Source of the DNA: Dipetalonema caudispina
Lineage: Eukaryota > Nematoda > Chromadorea > Rhabditida > Onchocercidae
Assembly: GCA_013365325.1 (NCBI GenBank)
Contig: JABVXV010000006.1
Span: 124,001 to 188,000 of the forward strand
Direction of reading: 5' to 3'
DNA length: 64,000 nt
This document shows positions 36,936 through 49,700 of this stretch, piece after piece. The stretch's first letter is position 1. Each line of letters starts with the position of its first letter. The translations under genes and the position numbers were made by a program. The notes below the pieces were generated by a model that saw only the letters and a list, made by a program, of their open reading frames with translations, had not been told where the DNA came from and did not search any database.

Positions 36936-38304
36936 ATGTCCAATTTGTCACTGTTGAATTCGACAGAAGTGCTAATTATATATGGTACTGTTTGTAGTTT
37001 TTTATACGTTGCAACAGACGGTCTCCGTCGTGAAGCTCCATTCATCAGAATCATACCACCGCTTACTTTAACTATACTTACGTTAACATCACGTATGAAA
37101 AGAACAATTAAATTATTCACCTCTTTAACATTTCTTGCTTTTGGTAAGTATAATTTATTAACAAAAGTTAATTAGAAATCAAATTTACGTAAAATAAAAA
37201 CTGAATCTTGAATTGAATTAAATTAAACAATAATAATTTGTAAATTAAAAAAAAAAAAAAAAACAAAACCTTTTATATTCCGCTATCCGAGAGAACAACT
37301 GTGATACTAGGAATAGATAGAAATTTACTTGATTAGAAGTCAAGTTATTCCACTCACATTTCATTTAACATATTCAAATTAGATCCCCTTACGTCACAAC
37401 TTTAATTCCTTTCAGGTCTCTTATCGAGATGGCATAATAATTTACAAACCATTTGTGGATTATTTACAATTGCACATATTTTATATATATTATCGTTTAT
37501 TTCATCTATCCGGCGATTATGGTTTGGATTTGCTTTATTGGTGACAGCTTACATTAGCGCTCTCCTCTATTTCTGTTTTATTGATTTATTCTGGTCCATA
37601 CCGATCCTAGTCTTCAATTTTTCCTTTCATTTCATTACATTTGCTATTTCTTTAATTGTTGCTGGATCCATTTGGTATTGCGGATCAAAACGAGAAAATG
37701 CACAACAGGTTTGCGGTTTTGATGCTGTTTTAGATTTTTTTTTTTTTTTTTTGAAATAAATAAAATATGAAATTCGGAATATGGAAACTTGTTCGGTGTC
37801 ATATAATGCTGTTAGATGATAATTTTACTCATTTCCCTAATTTTTTTCACAGACTTTCCGACGTTTCACTCTCTAGCATAATTAATTCTTTGAAAGACGA
37901 AATAAAGGAGTAGCCAGATTTAAAGCCGAAGCTAATATACTATTCGTTAATTGTAAAGAATCTTGCAAAGTCCAAAAGATATCCGTAGTCTTTTGATCTA
38001 ATATGAGAGATCAGTGTAATCACGAAATGATACTTTAAGCTAATTTGCTTCTTTTATCAGCAAACAAAAAATCTGTTTTTCCTGGCTGATCCATTTTGTT
38101 TTTGAAATTTCAAATGCATCTTTTTTCTATTTTTTCCAGGCTGCATTACTGAGATTTTTGGGTTTACTATCATTTATGGCCTGTGCCAGTTTATTGATAC
38201 TGAACTTATTTGGAAGTCGTATTGATAGATTCAACTATATAAGCATTACACTATTTTATATTGGTCAACCGCTATTGTTTGTTGCAAATCAGCGAATGCT
38301 CTGA
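36936..38304 (+). CDS. TMEM86/YhhN-family lysoplasmalogenase
   Basis: Predicted multi-pass membrane hydrolase that cleaves the vinyl-ether bond of lysoplasmalogens (the known activity of TMEM86A/B). Exons: 36936-37143, 37416-37708, 38140-38304; phases join to 221 codons plus stop, about the usual family length. The chain is almost entirely hydrophobic helices, with about seven to eight spans. Small motifs fit the family layout: an N-terminal RREAPFIRIIPP loop, WSIPILVFNFSFHFITFAIS in the middle and the C-terminal span ITLFYIGQPLLFVANQ. Acceptor-like TTTATAG lies directly before the ATG. AATAAA at 38357-38362 can serve as a poly(A) signal. The family call rests on overall topology and the conserved end, so exact substrate is inferred. 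Confidence 0.8.
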
Positions 38305-38962
38305 ATACTTTTGTAATATCGTTCTTGTGATTGTTACGCACAAAATATTTAATTTCAATAAAATTACAGCACTTTGAAATGGCTTTACAAAAAACTTCTT
38401 TCCAAAAGTATAAAGCCAAGGGACTATCCATTATCAAAAATTATGATATCCTTAAATTTCAGGCAGAGCTAAGCTAAATTCACTTCTAGGCTAAGGTTAT
38501 GGAATTGTGGAATGTCTAGGAGTTCTACGTATTGCAAAAATTTCCTCAAAAATCAGCAAATGGAGACACTTTAAAGCTATCGTAACAGAAAATGCTCCGT
38601 GGAAATATCCATCCTATTCCGAATCCTTTGTAAAACAATTTCGGATGTAACGGCATAGTATGCACATTGCTCGAAAAAAAAAAATTTGTTAATGGACATC
38701 CCGAAAAATACTATCAGAGCTTCTAAACATTTTTAATACACCAATTGGTAGGTCATTATTAAAATTATGTCTGCTTCTGGACAATAAATAATTCGATTTC
38801 CAGTATTTTCAGAATTCAAACTCAATTTAATCTCATGCAAATTTTTGTAGTTGCCTGTATAAGAATGTATAGGATCGAGATTTGCTGTTACTTTTCTATT
38901 TGATATTAATTAGAAGTGGTAATCCGGTTTTCCTTATAGCTGGGCAAACTTTACAGAGCTAA
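38305..38962. other. Intergenic between TMEM86 and the four-pass gene
   Basis: A spacer of 658 bp, with a possible poly(A) signal at 38357. A T-rich then TTTACAG acceptor-like sequence sits just before the next ATG. No coding frame is supported. Confidence 0.5.
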
Positions 38963-40643
38963 ATGAACAAGTCTCAGATTCAGTCACAACAGTACGGTCC
39001 AGTGAAGGAAGGAAGCGTCATAAATATCGAAGCTATATCGACGAGTAAAGGTAAAGCGGAAACAGGCAAATCGGCTATACCTGCACCACTTGCGCCTTCG
39101 ATTTTCCAAGCAACACCTGTGACATCATCTGTACCTATGTCGAACAGTACTCCTTCCTTTCGAGAGGTAATTATCTATCACATATGGTATTCAAGATATT
39201 ATTAAGCATTCATCTACTGACCAATATTTCTCGTAATGTTTAGAAAAATTACACGAACTCTTGCAAATTTTAAGAAAAAATTTCTAAATTGATAAAGTGG
39301 GCTTATTTCAGAAAGCTTTTCTCAATACAGCAAAACTGACAACACGAAGCAAAAGGAAACAGAAAGGTGGTGAAAATGGCCTAATGATGATTGCTATTAT
39401 GCATGTAATTATTTCTTATATTAATATTAAAAATATGGCACATTTGTCGATCTTAAACATTTTACTCCATTCTTCTCATCTCTGCTAACTGTTTTCTTAA
39501 TGCTTTATACTGCTAGCTGAAGAATTTAGGAAATTATTTAACTTCAAAAAAATATACTTTCATGAGATTGATTATCTGTATAATATTACAGCTTCTTCTT
39601 GCATGTGGCCTGATAGACTTGGGTATGTTCCTTACCATACGCTTCAATCACTATGGTCATATATGGCCTGATAGCTATGCAAAATTATCTATTTCCGAAT
39701 ATCGACTTTACCGTAATCAGGTGAATACTTTTTTTCCTCTCCAGATACTGAGGGGAAAAAGTGCTTAGAAATTTAATAGGTGAAAATATTTACCAGTATT
39801 TAACAATGAAAGTGGAAAATTAAGAATTTTATTTTCAGATCAATAAATCATTTCAGATGCTTTCTATCCGTGTGCTCTATTCACCTGTTACAATAGCTAT
39901 TGGGTTAATGATATTTATCCCTAAAATAATCTATTTATTAATTATTTTCTTTTCCAAAGTATCCTTTTGTAGAGCAGTGATCGTTGATGGAAGTATTTTC
40001 TTTATTGCCTTAATTTATGCATTCATTACAGGTCTTTCTTTTAAAAAATAAATTCTAAGAATGAGTTGAATGCGTTAGAAAATGAATCCTGTGAAAAGTT
40101 AGAGTTCAAATAGGGTTAGAAGATACACTCTTATCATATCAGCAATCATTTTGTAAAGGCATTAGGCTTTCGATGGATTGAACTCTATGAATGACCTTTG
40201 ACAGTTAGTATTGCAGGTACACATGCATATATTGTATTGCACAATATTTCAAAGATTGATATCGGGGATCACAGTAATATCCTTTGTTACGCTATCAGGT
40301 ACTCAAAACAATTCTGCCAGGTTCTTAAGAGTTAAATAAGTATTATCAATTAAATTAGTAAAACTTAAAATATCTATGTATACTTTAAATTGAAGCGATT
40401 CAGGTTAGTTTTATTTTCAGAGGTCTGCGTGAAAAAGCCTCGCAAGCATTACGTGATCGATGCTTGTTAGTTGCATATAAAATGTTTGGTGATCATTTGT
40501 CGTTGCAATCAATAATTGCCATACTTGTAATCATTGTATGCATTATCAATTTCATTTATCTTCTTTATGAAATGGGTTCAAATGCAATGCAAGTACAGAA
40601 GAAAATTCAATTTCAATCAAAAGCCCACAAAAAATTATTTTAA
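38963..40643 (+). CDS. Unrecognised four-pass membrane protein, 307 residues
   Basis: Exons: 38963-39166, 39312-39404, 39592-39720, 39839-40031, 40217-40298, 40421-40643; all phases join to 307 codons plus stop. A polar N-terminus of about 85 residues is rich in S, P, T and K, with KRKQKGG just before the membrane. Four hydrophobic spans follow: around MIAIMHLLLACGLIDLGMFL, VTIAIGLMIFIPKIIYLLII, IVDGSIFFIALIYAFITG and SIIAILVIIVCIINFIYLLY. Between spans 1 and 2 lies a tyrosine/histidine-rich loop (FNHYGHIWPDSYAKLSISEY); between 3 and 4 a loop with HNISKIDIGDHSNILCYAI (possible N-glycosylation site NIS). The C-terminus is short and basic. I do not recognise the family; it could be nematode-specific. 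AATAAA at 40848-40853 fits as a poly(A) signal. The start follows TTTACAGAGCTAA. Confidence 0.75.
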
Positions 40644-40977
40644 TTGCTATCCGATGTTATACTCTTCTATTCAACATTGAATTCAAATTAAATTTCTTCA
40701 AAAAATTTTAATTATGGATGAATTTTATATAATTTAAAAGAATCGTTCTGGAAGGATGAAAAAGATTTCTTTCAATATGATATTTAGACTAAAATATCAT
40801 TTACCTTATGCATATTACTGTTTGGTGAATTTAATTTATTTCAATTTAATAAAATAAAAATTTGATATCTTCCATCATAATTGAATATGTGTTGGGATAT
40901 TCCGTTGCAAAACGTACCTCCCGCTTTGCGCTCATTACGGGAAAGAGCGGGGTCCAGTCTGGGGGGATTCATTGGGT
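40644..40977. other. Spacer between four-pass gene and ALG14
   Basis: A spacer of 334 bp with AATAAAATAAAA at about 40848. The sequence turns GC-richer in the last 70 bp before the ALG14 ATG. The head-to-tail arrangement with short spacing allows, but does not prove, operon transcription. Confidence 0.5.
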
Positions 40978-42369
40978 ATGTCGGAGGGTGGTGGGGTATT
41001 TGTACAGCTAGTGGTACTGTTTTTGGTGTTGTTGTTGGCATTTATTCTGCTTTACGTACGATACGTCAAAAGTCATTCGTGTGTGAACAAGAAAGTAGTC
41101 AAAAGGAAGCGTCCATCAACGTCAATACGAATATGTTGCGTGGCTGGATCTGGTATGGTTTTGCTGCAGATTGCTTGTATATTAAATTTTTTAATAAATA
41201 TGAAACAGTTTTCGCTTTCTCTTAACAGTACAGTTATAATGGAAATATTTGATCTGGTTGACATTTGGAATCTGGTTAACTTATGCTAGAGATATTTGTG
41301 TCCATTCAATTTTTAGCAGAATTTCTAGCATAGTGTAACTTATTTTCTGTCTAAGGATTCTGAATTTGGTGTATCCTTTCTGCTTTTCAGGTGGACATAC
41401 TGCTGAATTACTCACTCTAATGTCCGCTTTTAGACAACAATTTGGTCATCGTATATATATTGTTTCCGATACTGACAAACTAAGTGAACAAAAGGTAAAG
41501 TATGTAGAAAGTGTCTATAATTTATCATTTCAACAAGTGTTGGGAAGTACTCTGAAAGTAATTTGCTGTGAAGTTTTTCCTTTTTGTGAACTTTTATAAA
41601 AATTAGTGGAAAAGAAGACTCTTGGGTTATCAGCAGTATTTAAGATAAACGAATTTGAAAAATCGCAAAGCCTGGGAAACTTTCGGATAGAACGAATAAG
41701 CAGAAGTCGGGAAGTAAAACAGAGCTACATCACCTCAATATTCACAACAATTTGGGCTTGCATTGAAAGCTTATTTTTGCTATGGCGAGTAAGGTGATAA
41801 TTTTGTTTACACATAGAAGATAATATTTCGAAAATCTGAAAGAAGTAGAATGATTGAGACATGGCGAATTACGATCCTTCTAACGTTAATATTTCGAATT
41901 TGAAAATTTAAAGTCCGGATTAAAACGTATTTCTAGTGAAGTTTCGAAGTTGGGAGAACCATTATCCTCGTTACATTCATAAATTATAAAAACCAAAAAT
42001 TTTTTTTGTTTCCTTGATTCGTTGTTTCCTGTTTCCTTGATTTTCCTATAATTTGAAGTTATTCTTTAAAACATTGAAAACATCAAAATTTTCTAAATTT
42101 AACCAAATAGTATTCTTTCCAGACCTGATGCAGTACTCTGCAATGGACCAGGTGTTTGCTTACCGATTTGTTTTGCTGTAGCGTTGTTCGATTTGCTACG
42201 ACTTCGTAATGTACAGTTATTTTATGTTGAAAGTTTATGTCGAGTAAAAAAATTATCATTGACAGGACAAATTTTATATGAATCACGCATTCCTGACATT
42301 TTTTTTGTGCATTGGGAAGATCTTGTTCAGCGTTATCCACGTGCTGTTCTAGTACCGTGCACTGAGTAG
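40978..42369 (+). CDS. alg-14: ALG14, UDP-GlcNAc transferase membrane subunit
   Basis: Membrane anchor of the ALG13-ALG14 enzyme, which adds the second GlcNAc to dolichol-PP-GlcNAc on the cytosolic face of the ER. Exons: 40978-41152, 41391-41494, 41645-41793, 42123-42369; phases join to 224 codons plus stop (human 216). The N-terminal span FVQLVVLFLVLLLAFILLYV is followed by family landmarks CVAGSGGHTAELL, IVSDTDKLSEQKINEFE, RISRSREVKQS, CNGPGVCLPI, QLFYVESLCR and PRAVLVPC near the end. The ATG at 40978 is the first in its frame after an in-frame stop at 40882. The exon 2-3 join skips a frame that stays open past 41494; the chosen join restores the family sequence. Confidence 0.93.
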
Positions 42370-42937
42370 GCATAATAGGCTATTTACTCCGAATATGCAA
42401 TATTGTTATAAATGATTTCTGGTGAAAGCTTTGGCTGTGAGATGATAAAATCATGTAGTAATCTTACGTTCGATTTCTAGCTTTGAGTCTTAGAAGGCGT
42501 TTAATATTTTGGTTCCTGACCGATTTTCAGGATATAGGTTGGAAAAATCTGAATTCTGTGATAGTTATTATTTCGTTTATATTTATAGGGCAAGGAATTT
42601 CTTGGATATGAATTTAGTTCAACACTTTATTTCCCAGCATTTGTGCTGAGTGTAAGCAAGATAAAAATTTCCACAAATTTTTTGTGAGTCCGGAAACATT
42701 TTTTGGCTCCTAAAACTGTTTTGCTCAGCGAACTGCGTTTGCTGAATTCACTTGCTTCTAACCTTTTTTTCTTCATTTTGTTGATTATTTTTTATTGAAA
42801 AGTGGCACATAATATTCCTGCTAGAAGACATTTACGCTTTTTACAGGTGAACATACCTTAATTGCTGACGGTTATAATGGCGGTTACAAATAGTTCTTAT
42901 TTTTTTCTTATGTAATTATACTTGGTGAATAGAACTT
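42370..42937. other. Downstream of ALG14, no gene seen
   Basis: Sequence up to the assembly gap, presumably ALG14 3' untranslated region and spacer. No exon or RNA gene is supported. Confidence 0.45.
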
Positions 42938-43037
42938 NNNNNNNNNNNNNNNNNNNNNNNNNNNNNNNNNNNNNNNNNNNNNNNNNNNNNNNNNNNNNNN
43001 NNNNNNNNNNNNNNNNNNNNNNNNNNNNNNNNNNNNN
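42938..43037. other. Assembly gap (100 N)
   Basis: A run of exactly 100 N, the conventional marker of a scaffold join of unknown size. Order and distance across it depend on the assembly, and genes could be missing here. Confidence 0.99.
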
Positions 43038-43511
43038 TGTTCATTCTCTATTATTTTATCGAAAAATATTTTGGAAGAGAAGTAATCGCTTTTTATTATG
43101 AAGTAAGGGAAGTAACAATTTAAGCCTAAAAGAGAATAGCTTAGAGAATTAATTTCTGAATTCCGAAATTCTATCGTAATCTGGAATGCAGCAGGATCTT
43201 TTTAGATTCCTTCTTAACAGGACTTTAAATTTCAGTAGTATATTAAATTTAAATATAAAAAGTAGTGGCGAACGAGTGCCTCTTTAAATGCAAAATGATT
43301 CTTTCTGAATTAGAAATTGTATGGCAACATTCATTTACCTCTTAGGTTAGGAAGCAGACTTGCAATAAATCTGTGGCAAGTCAGAAGAACTCGGGTAGCG
43401 TTGATGGTTTAATCTGCTGGAGTGCGTTTACCATTTCAATGTTTTATTCATAATTTAAAGTTCATAAAATAAGGTGCACATTGCAAAATAGTTAAATCAT
43501 TCTGCTAAGAT
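43038..43511. other. Spacer after the gap, no gene seen
   Basis: AT-rich sequence lying 3' of the minus-strand terminal exon that ends at 43512. No coding or RNA feature is supported. Confidence 0.45.
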
Positions 43512-43781
43512 CTAAATGGACGTCCTACCGGTTGAAATAGTACCAAATATTCCGATTCGACCGTGAGTATTTTGGAGAACATTGGAAAATCTGTTATCCA
43601 TTTCGTCGTCTCTCTCATCAAGTTCGATGTTTACTGATGCACTACGCGGGTCACTTCGATTTTCAGAGCTTTGCTTCGAATAAGGCTTGCAGTAATTTGA
43701 TGATATACGCAGAAATACTAACATAAACAGTAACAATGATGCCGCACCCATTTGTAATTTGATTTCGTTCTCAAATATAAG
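43512..43781 (-). CDS. Terminal exon of an unrecognised membrane protein (partial)
   Basis: A minus-strand open block starts after a good acceptor (CAATTTTCAG) and ends in TAG, 89 codons, phase 0. It encodes LIFENEIKLQ, then a hydrophobic span GAASLLLFMLVFLRI, then a polar cytosolic-type tail with ELDERDDEMDNRF and a C-terminal ISTGRTSI. The good acceptor and the frame continuing through the first Met argue that this is the last exon of a longer gene lying above 43781. A possible upstream hydrophobic piece at about 43929-43980 (MMAKLQMFIG then GTATGC) does not join in phase. Alternatively the ATG at 43751 starts a 79-residue protein. Confidence 0.5.
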   Translation of the reverse strand, partial: LIFENEIKLQMGAASLLLFMLVFLRISSNYCKPYSKQSSENRSDPRSASVNIELDERDDEMDNRFSNVLQNTHGRIGIFGTISTGRTSI

Positions 43782-46757
43782 CTGAAAATTGAACTTTAAG
43801 ATTAGTAATTATAATTATTTGGTATTTGATATTGCTTAAAGCAAGCAGTGAAAATTCCCCGACAGTTTGATTTCATTTCGCTGGGAAATCTGTTGCAGTG
43901 TTATGCGGTATATGCAAATTGAAAGGCATACCAATGAACATTTGCAATTTAGCCATCATATAGATGAAATGCAGCAATATAACAGTTCTTAGCAGAGTTG
44001 CTGATTCAGAGTGCCTGAGATAGCCATATGGATCATTCTAGACACGAATGGATGCTTCAGTTATGATTATATCATTGTAAAATAGAGAAGTGGAAAAAGG
44101 GAAAGTGTTTTTATTCTCTCATTTGATTTATGAGGGTTTTTTATAATAGAAATGAAGAATCCTCATTCAACAATTACTATCCAGAAGTATGGAGTATACT
44201 ACTGTGACAGTCAACTTATTGCTTGAGAAAAAATCAGGAAAAATCGATATATACTATCAGAAATTAACTGAAAACAGATTAATACTGAACCAAACAACTT
44301 TGCTGTATAAAATTGAACGGCAAAGAGTGAGACATGTACAAATCAAGCCAAAATAACATCTAAATATGATTTTATCTAAACCGTATTTTCATAATTCGCC
44401 GAAATAGAGCAGAAAAAGATTTTGTTCGATCTGTACTTCATAATATGAAACAAAACCATATATTAGGTAATTACGATGTGATGAAATACCGGTTCTGGAA
44501 CCAGTTCTTCATTGTATCGTATCATGTATCTATGTGTGTTATGATCTTTTCCTGTCATCCTGTCCATTTAAAGATTCCTACTCTATACCAATTAGTAAAG
44601 CAGGAATAAATAAAATTTGATAACTTCTTGAGTTATGTTTTGAACTTGCATATCTCGTTTAACAACGTATATTTGTTACTAACTGAATAGCTTTTATGAG
44701 ACGGAAATGAATATTGAATTCATATTTTCGCTTAATAATTGAGCAAAAATAAATTTTGTGATAAAAGTTATGATAGATAAGAAAGATTGAATGTGAACAA
44801 TATAGGAAGAAATAGAAATGCTATTGGACAGGATTGTTTATGTCCTATTCTGAATGATATGATAAGTAATAGTGAAGTGAATTCTTCCTTCTATTTGTAA
44901 CTATATTATAGATAAGTGCTATTCCAATGAAAACATTGATAGATGCAAATTTTTCGAAGTTAAGAAGAGGGACAAGGACTTTTAATCTTTTGTATATGTT
45001 CATTTCTGAAAGAATGCGAAATATCCATAGAGAGCTAATAGAAGTAATGCTTGTTCAGTTGTTATTTGAAGAACAACATGATCACAAAGATGGCTGATCT
45101 AGTTGTATTTGATTCGTTTAATTGAAAACAATCTTTGCAATTTACTATTTGATAAAGCTAAGCAAGTTGGGATCTAATATTAGGTTGAAGAAGATCTATA
45201 GCATTTAATTTCAATGTATAATCATGGAGAATTTAAAATGTTGAAATTTCTCTGTCCTGAGAATTAAATTTATCAAAGAAATATAATGGTAAGCATTCAT
45301 GAAGTTACAATTCTGTACACTAAAATCAGTGTCCTACTTCTTGTCAAAACTAGCTAATCTTCCTGGTTCCCAGATGATTGATATAATTACTGCTAGAACA
45401 TTGCTCGAAACACAGGTAATTTTATTAACACCAAATATGCATTACTCTTCTCTTGTATGCTAATCGAACAAAGAGACAAATAAGCTTAACAATCATCCAT
45501 TCCCCAGCAAAACTGTTACAGTGATTCGATTCATTAATAGCCTGGCAAACAATATACCACTCCCGTGATGCCTTATAATTTGTGCAGACTTCACTTTCAA
45601 CCCTACACTCACACTTTTAAAGCTAAAGAATACTCTCTGTCGGATGACCATTTTATCTGATGAAATTATCACAAATGTTGAAGATCCTGTGCAGTACTTT
45701 TACCACAAATTTCCAGTAATCTCATGCAAAATATCACGCAGGACAGATGATTCGATATTTGCCCTCTATTATCATCTCTTGTGATAGTTTTGGATACAAC
45801 AGGTTAAAATTTATTTACAAATTAAAAAAGTCACTAGAATAATATAGATAAAACGAGAAACCAGTAGTGGTAAATTAACCGAACGAAAAGTACGACCACG
45901 TTAGTGGAAATATGACGTCATAAGAGAGATGTAACGCTCAGAACACAACAATAAAGGATTCAATAATAGGACTGATAGGGAGACCTGCATTTAGAAACAT
46001 CTGAAAAAAATGACCAAAACGACAGAAAATAAACATAAAGGCAGATAGGTAGACTATCTTTTATGAATTTCAAGGTTATAAGTGTACTAAAGATAAATCA
46101 GCAAAAAGGAAAGGGAAGAACAAGGTCAATGAAGGCCAACAGAATTAATAAAATGACGATTATCATCATCTAATGTTAAGATTTCACCTCATCTTACCCC
46201 ACATTCCTCTTAACACAGCTCCATGTAATACAGGAAATATCCGACTTAGATAAACCGTGGTAGAAGTAACAGACACATTATCTTCTCCTCCACTTCGTCA
46301 CACTTTTTGAAAAGTGCCTCGTAATTAAAATGAATTTAAAAGTCTAAAAACTGACAGTTGAATCATCAAAAAGCATTAACTGTTTGGTTGCACAAAAAAA
46401 GTACTGAACATCCAAAGCAACTGTGAGACTGATTCCGCGAAAAGAGAAAGTGAACTTATTACGCGTAAACATCATAACACATACCTTCTCCATTATTTGT
46501 CCCGTACTACAGTTGATACCGGTATCAATCACATGAGAATTTTAAAATGTGTCATAAAGAAGTTTGACATCAAGCACAAAATTGCAGAATAATCATTAAT
46601 TTGACAACTTTAAAAAACCAGTAAACTTCATAAAAAGTGAGCAAACTGAGATATAATGGCCATGACAAGCCTATAAGCGCTTAAATGAAGAACATCCATT
46701 GCATCCAACGTTCATCCTTGTTAAATTATTTTCAGACTCCAAAATAATTAATTAAGC
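43782..46757. other. About 3 kb without a supported gene
   Basis: This may hold 5' exons of the minus-strand membrane protein and the ZNF277 3' untranslated region. I found no exon pair with matching phases, no RNA gene and no mobile element. Confidence 0.4.
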
Positions 46758-49700
46758 TTATTTCAACGATTCGTATAAGTTCAAATCTGTAAGAGCACCA
46801 TCGTGCAGCTCCGGAAGATCTTCAGCAATCACCTGAAAAAATGATCCAATTTGATGAAAAATTAAACACAGACATACAAGAAGGGCCATTGTTCCATGTT
46901 GAGGCTCGATCCTAAGAACAGTTTTTTCCCAAATGAACTGATACCTCCATCATTATATATAACTAATTTTATAAGTAATATGAAAGTACTATCAAAAATT
47001 ATCCACGTTAAATGTATCAATAATGAGACTGGAATTCGAAAATATATTTAGAACAACATATGTATGAAAAATTTTACGAGAAAATTAAGAAAGCTTATAT
47101 GAAACGAGGCTGCTGTATATTATCAATAATTCAAAGATGACTTGACATCATGTACTGGTTTTAGTCCAAATCATTCTGCTGTAAGAGCGAAAAGAGCACA
47201 GCTGAAAAATCGGTTTTCTCCCCATGAAATTAAAATACAATAATATCAATGCAGTACTTACACCTTCGACGGAGTTCACTTCACTTTGTTTCAAAAGATA
47301 TTCTCTGATGTTTCCGAACATTGCTGTTGTTTCTTCAGTCTGTGAAGAACCTTCTCTTTCATCAATATACGATTCAAGCATCCAAGTTAGATGATCATTA
47401 CCGAATATGGGCACCAGATTCCTACAAAGAATGGGTAGAAATAATATCACGATTATTTAAACATTTACAGACAAAAACTCAGCAGAGTTATAGAAAGATG
47501 TCGTAAGTAGTCGGAAAACTTAACATCACATAGCAATATCTGCGCTGCTAATGACCCTCAATGTTCTCATATTTCTGTGAAAAAATGAAATATAGAATCG
47601 ATATAGTAGATAATCGAAGGGCAATTTTTGATGGACAACGGACTCTGAGCGAGATTCATAACCAGAACACTGACATAATAACTTTATTTTCCTAAAAATA
47701 TTTAGCTTCCACAAAAAACTAACTCTTCCGTGCACCAAACTGATTTTTCTGGTAATCCTTTCGAAAGATGATCATTTTCAGCGTAGTGCTGCCTGAGCTT
47801 CTGTAACGAACCCAAATCACTCCTCCCACATACGAAGCATCTTGCATTGTAGTTTTCTTTACGTATGTAATTAATCATTCTCACCCGCTCATAAACATCC
47901 AGTTTCTCTTTTTCGATGATTCCGAGAATATCGAAGTAATGAACATTCTAGAAACAAACAACAATATATTCTGAAGCTTTTTTAAAAAAACCAGTAAAAA
48001 ATAATGCACCAGTAATATTGTCATCAAAAAGAAACGCATATGAGTTGCTGCATCAGTTCTGACTCTCCACTTTAAAAATTATTCAAAAAGAAGCTTTACA
48101 ACTCCAAAATCTTCATTTTTGAAACTTCCCGCTGAAAGCACAGCTCTAAACTACGCGAACTCAACTTACTTTTATATGCTCAAGTAATGGAGCAGCGTAA
48201 TCCTCTGTTTCTTCACAAAACAAGCAAACCACACGAGTTTGCTCCACATCGATATTATCCTCTTGCCATTCCTGCCAGGATTCCCTATTCATAATAATAT
48301 AATTAACTGCCCTTTATTTGGAAATATTTTAAAAGGTATCGGATAACCAATTTAAGGTACTGATAATATTTATTTTCCAATAACGATGTATATGATAAGG
48401 ACAGGAATAAATCGATATTATCTAATGATATCTTTGGGAGATTATCGTACCAAGGTATGGAAAACGAAGGATTTTGGAACGGAATCGCTAACTCAGAAAG
48501 AAAGTAAAAAGTTCAAATTTGAAAAACTGAAGTTTGATTTCGGCATAAAGCACAGTTTTGCATTTCAGAGGATAGAAACATCAGAAACATATCAGAAAGA
48601 GACATTAAACAGTGAAAAATAAAGGGCTAACTCTTCCTCTTCTTCATCGGAATCTACAAATGTTGGCATTGTATCTTCGAAGTCTTCTTTCAGTACATCT
48701 AACCAACGCTTTCCTAGCTCCTAAAAAAGGATTTTTGGGTAAATAACAAGTACCGATTTAGATCAGAGCTATATATATATATATATATTTGTTAAATATC
48801 ATCCTATAAAACTTGACTTAAAGATCTCAATACTTTGGAAAATGTTTCCAGAAAGCCCTAAGGCACTGCACTGTACAAGCAACAGTTCTGACACAGAGAT
48901 TAACATTAAACAACAAAAAAATTTGGAAGGGATGCATCGGACGCAGTCCAAAAATCTTTGTGAAGTTGGTAAAATATCAATATGAAGGAAAAGAACGACA
49001 CCTACCAAGTAGTTGATAATATAAAATTTGTCATAGTAATTGTTCTTTGGATTCACTTCCTTGTGGTTTCGCTTACGCATATGATCCATCAAAGTGTTAC
49101 GGTCGCTGAACCTTTTTTCGCAATAAATACATTCATTGCTGCAAAAAAACTCTAAGTTAAATGCTGTAGATAAAATTCAATATAAGTGTAATGAAAAAAT
49201 TAATCAAGAAGCAGAAAAAGTTACAAGAACAGCGAAATACTTCCTGCATTATTATGTGTAAAAACGGGAAAGAGAGAAAAAAAACAATTTCTCTTACTAT
49301 CACTGCGCTATGAATATCTGCTAATTTTAGAAATGATAACCTGAGAAGCCTCGACTTCAGACATTCAATGTACTCCGTAACAAAGACTGAAATGATATAC
49401 AACATTAATTATAAAGGGATTAAATAATTTAAGTCAGAACATAGCTGAGAAAAGCACAAGGGATGAATTGATGAATTAATAATTCCCAGAAACAAATTAC
49501 TTTAAGGAAAAGAAAGTACCTAAGTTATCGGGTGAGCCAAGATTCAAATGATGGATCATATAGAGGTGGTGGATTATTTTGGACCGATTACCACGTGCCG
49601 TATATCGACAAAAAATGCACTGCTGTATGAAATTCGTATCTTCCCGTTCACGCTGCTGACATGCTAACGCCTACAATTCCAAACTCTTGAACAAGGAGTT

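Noticed and set aside
41495..41572. Continuation of the ALG14 exon 2 frame past the donor
   Set aside because: Splicing at 41494 to 41645 restores the conserved QKINEFE sequence of ALG14; the read-through does not.
43921..43980. Hydrophobic minus-strand piece (MMAKLQMFIG) as the exon before 43781
   Set aside because: Its donor phase does not fit the acceptor at 43781 in any frame that avoids a stop.
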